64,000 nt of DNA, taken from G963676655 sp963678305. Lineage in GTDB: Bacteria > Verrucomicrobiota > Lentisphaeria > Victivallales > Victivallaceae. The notes beneath the pieces were generated by a model. It saw only the letters and a list, made by a program, of their open reading frames with translations. It made no database searches and had not been told where the DNA came from. Made by a program: the position numbers and the translations under genes. Location: positions 1-64,000 of the forward strand of contig CAXXVV010000012.1 in NCBI GenBank assembly GCA_963678305.2, given 5' to 3'. Numbering within the stretch: position 1 is the stretch's first letter; each line of letters starts with the position of its first letter. This document shows, one piece after another, positions 62,401 through 64,000 of this stretch.

Positions 62401-63272
62401 TTGACGATACCGGGAACGAATGATATTTTGCCGCCGCTCTTAAAATTTTTTGAGCCGGCAGCCTTAAGCGGCGCGGCTTCGTGGTTGAAAGGCAGATAGA
62501 AAGAAACGTGCTTGACCGGGAGCATTTTTTCCGGATCAATTTTGCCGGGGGCAACCGTTTTCGTAGTGGTCTTGATTTGTTTTGCCGCCTGGACCGGCTG
62601 TTTGAAGACAAAGTCAATTTCATCGGGATTCAGGACCCGGTTCCAGATGAAAAGTTCATCATAGAGGCCGGGGGCGTTGTTTCCTATCAGGATTTTGGAC
62701 CCCGGTTTAGGAGCGGCCGGCATCAGGTCCGTTACATTGCTCTTGACCTGTTTGCCGTTGACGAACAGAGCTTTCCTGCCGCTTTTTTTATCCCAGGTGA
62801 AAGCGATATGCTGCCAGGCGCCGGGCCGCCATTTCCGCATGCCGTTCCAGTAACAGCCGTAGTCCCATTTAAATCCTTTTGCGGGTCTGGTCAGCCCGGT
62901 CATGAAAAAGGCGCGTTGAATCTTCGGCAGATATTTTGCCGCGATATGAACGGCTTCAAAAAAAGTCCTGCCGCCTTTGTCGGCCGGATTTGGAGCCCAG
63001 GCCGGCTGGTGCCAGAACGCGACGGTGCCGGCATCGACTTTGATATTTCCGTCGATAATGAATCGCAAAGCATCTGACAGTTTGACCGCCTGGCCGTTTT
63101 TGCCGGGGACAAATTCCTCATTCGCGACTTCTGAAAAATCGGAACCTCTGGCAAACGCCGGTTTACAGTCATCCTCAAACGGCACATAAAAGCGGAGCCG
63201 GTCATTCAAATCCGACCCGGTGCAAATAATTGAAATTAAGGTAAAAAAAACTCCAGTGATATTTTTCATCAA
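59499..63272 (-). CDS. Giant secreted LamG and clan GH-A glycosidase (unit 4)
   Basis: 1257 residues. A signal peptide ends about residue 20 (LISIICTGS; the Cys may or may not be lipidated). Two LamG-like domains follow at about residues 25-230 and 260-460, each with WQHIAFTWDKKSGRKALFVNGK-like and ELFIWNRVLN-like segments. Residues about 600-900 are a clan GH-A barrel (GH39/GH5-like): YWEIWNEPAVG with acid/base E728 and MWSTEAGCGD with nucleophile E834, both intact. A beta-rich C-terminal part follows. A retaining glycosidase is expected, substrate unknown. It is 20 nt after the pilin gene of the same unit; GGAAAAATTT precedes the ATG. Confidence 0.8.
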   Translation of the reverse strand: MMKNITGVFFTLISIICTGSDLNDRLRFYVPFEDDCKPAFARGSDFSEVANEEFVPGKNGQAVKLSDALRFIIDGNIKVDAGTVAFWHQPAWAPNPADKGGRTFFEAVHIAAKYLPKIQRAFFMTGLTRPAKGFKWDYGCYWNGMRKWRPGAWQHIAFTWDKKSGRKALFVNGKQVKSNVTDLMPAAPKPGSKILIGNNAPGLYDELFIWNRVLNPDEIDFVFKQPVQAAKQIKTTTKTVAPGKIDPEKMLPVKHVSFYLPFNHEAAPLKAAGSKNFKSGGKISFVPGIVNQAVSLKGTKINYNSTKNFDITRGSLALWVKLDQDFKTLNKPVNIFRAGHFVLSIQPQRKLLFFMTGMHNGEYFRWDYSPQTSLVKSWKAGQWHQVAVAWDKKSGRKELYIDGKLIGNATSSRMADSVSPAGELFIGDNLNGAIDELVCFKEPLAAWQIAALCAAPGKFAKALGVKVSSEITNLKCQTSALKSVSASASAPNIRFDLKTMLPKKTIVSPGEPFTAEIPVRNPSTREFTDTVTFTLRDFWMQACDRKSVKLQLQPGTEKTLKITFIPKLKGIYKVEAKYQVNGSEKIRDLSSFACYPPPPQRDPDSFFGNHINAWSDGKFLAQGARLGQTWQRNHNMVQTTWWFKVQPDPGKFTWTYDFQLQSLKKYKMPLLGQLFTTPYWAAAVPQPKPKKAGYNKCWAPNLKLLEKYVYNTVSRYKDYIKYWEIWNEPAVGIFWKGSPEEFGKMVQVAIKAAKKADPDCVVMSAGYTCPAWVWHEKAAKAGAFKNLDAISFHYGCHLGPVTESYAKLKSVIDHFNEMAVKYGNGKKLPMWSTEAGCGDTTFLRGIDNPQLPPEKERQPMNWRKGAIRTVQGEANLMSQHVQKHFIYLQNRIPASSAKAYLNNSMIDINNAPRPKLMARVIMQDQLDWTTFKTRVYRAKAGRFWANVHQQKRSNGSVVLLWCGDEGKLELNCKWPGKVTGIINIMGHKIPADPAKLTITGEPFYIHVDAKAEAVAQALQNAQIKIIKAPEELIINDGPEKPKVPTLPDFVAPSENLSGNFTVDIRKYCNMGLADDKAGNGKGGWSDEGPLNDLRDFKPGKRTFYGVTFDIIDPKANHGKAVITMYGKAVTPKMPKRVVIPINRKVRVLYFLHAASWGAPGDIAEYVVNFADGSKKEVKVNIPKNCNNWWNGYDPKEESKPVPVKVTNTTTGQPAWRYLRVFELATDTKKVPVKSVEIISAEGKQTPIILAISGNGGF

Positions 63273-63292
63273 ATTTTTCCTGTTGCTGAATT

Positions 63293-63973
63293 TTACTTGT
63301 ATTGTGGTAACCAGTAGGCCATGTCGTTTGCCAGAACGAAACTTTTCCTGCGGGTGGCATGGCCGTCAATAAAAGCGATATTGACGCCATCACCGTGAAT
63401 CGGGGTGATCGTTCCGAAATAGCCGGAGGTCAAATATCGGCATAATCTATTATTGTTCCCATTATCCGCCCCCATGGCCGCGTCTCCGAGTAAGACCGAT
63501 TTCGAGGTGTTTTTCAGTCGGGTTACTTTGACGGATATTTTTTCCCAACCGGGAGTGGCGGATGTGTTCCATGAATGATTCAAAGGCAGGTGTAGGTTAA
63601 AGCCGTATGCTGAGTAACCGTAGGCATAACCATTTATGTCGTATAGTTTTTTTATTGCTGCGCCATCTGTTTTTTTGAAAACAAAATTGGGACAATGATA
63701 GAGTTTGACGTCAAGTGAATACGGGTAAAGGGAGTCGCACCATCCACGGGTGTTAGTGGCGCGACCTGGAGTTATCGGAGTTGTTCTTGCATCGTTGTCA
63801 TCGCAATACTGGACCATTGCCAGACCTAATTGTTTTAAGTTGTTGACGCATTTAATTGCTTTCGCCTTGTCTCTGGCCTGATTGAGCGCAGGCAGCAGCA
63901 TTGATGCGAGGATGGCGATGATTGCGATCACGACCAGCAGTTCAATTAGTGTGAAATGTTTTCTCTTGTTCAT
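63293..63973 (-). CDS. Prepilin-type H-X9-DG protein (unit 4)
   Basis: 226 residues. HFTLIELLVVIAIIAIL follows a 6-residue basic leader; Glu+5 is present. The C-terminal motif is IHGDGVNIAFIDGH. AAAGGAAAAAC precedes the ATG at 63971-63973. The promoter and any regulator gene lie beyond the right window edge, so whether this unit also begins with a repressor cannot be seen. It is followed by the LamG/GH-A enzyme gene. Confidence 0.9.
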   Translation of the reverse strand: MNKRKHFTLIELLVVIAIIAILASMLLPALNQARDKAKAIKCVNNLKQLGLAMVQYCDDNDARTTPITPGRATNTRGWCDSLYPYSLDVKLYHCPNFVFKKTDGAAIKKLYDINGYAYGYSAYGFNLHLPLNHSWNTSATPGWEKISVKVTRLKNTSKSVLLGDAAMGADNGNNNRLCRYLTSGYFGTITPIHGDGVNIAFIDGHATRRKSFVLANDMAYWLPQYK

Positions 63974-64000
63974 TGTTTTTCCTTTCTTTAATTAAGCAAT

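Overview
The window looks like chromosomal DNA of an anaerobic carbohydrate-degrading bacterium of the PVC group, most likely Lentisphaerota (Victivallis-like). This is inference from gene content. It holds four prepilin-type proteins with a near-identical N-terminus and a C-terminal H-X9-DG motif, several secreted glycosidases of 900 to 1300 residues (three with LamG-like domains), GntR-LacI hybrid regulators, Gfo/Idh/MocA and ThuA sugar genes, a Ni-CO dehydrogenase operon and a glutamate decarboxylase. No rRNA, tRNA, CRISPR array or prophage was seen. The only transposase is a REP-associated (Y1) type.

Layout. 1-2.9 kb: end of a beta-propeller protein, a frameshifted esterase, a 163-bp palindromic element and a Gfo/Idh oxidoreductase. 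3-7.3 kb: minus-strand operon cooS, cooF-like ferredoxin and NAD(P)H oxidoreductase, preceded by an Rrf2 regulator. 7.4-9.7 kb: PocR/AraC regulator divergent from an FAD oxidoreductase. 10.0-17.2 kb: a tightly overlapping six-gene operon (PQQ-propeller protein, ferredoxin, radical SAM, DUF116-polyprenyl synthase fusion, short squalene-cyclase-repeat protein, class II terpene cyclase with a DADD motif), the best candidate here for an undescribed terpenoid pathway. 17.3-31.9 kb: GH9-like lipoprotein, Memo-family protein and a 3339-residue TPR protein containing a duplicated module of about 600 residues. 32.0-34.8 kb: HydE-like radical SAM, polysaccharide deacetylase, amidohydrolase. 35.0-37.9 kb: ThuA and Gfo/Idh operon divergent from an AraC regulator.

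38.2-64 kb is dominated by a repeated arrangement: a regulator, a pseudopilin-like protein and a giant secreted carbohydrate-active protein in one transcription unit. Three units are complete (38.3-44.1, 46.4-51.7 and 58.9-53.6 kb) and a fourth (64.0-59.5 kb) has only pilin and enzyme inside the window. In the three complete units a sigma70-like promoter carries its own palindrome at or next to the -10 box, each of different sequence, as expected if every unit has a private repressor and operator. Between them lie a Dabb gene, gadB, the REP-type transposase and a histidine phosphatase. A decayed second Dabb copy lies at 37.9-38.1 kb.

How the genes may work together (inference): the hydrolase units take polysaccharide apart outside the cell under substrate-specific control; the Gfo/Idh, ThuA and esterase genes process the sugars; CODH with its ferredoxin and NAD(P)H oxidoreductase moves low-potential electrons; the terpenoid operon makes a cyclised polyprenyl lipid.
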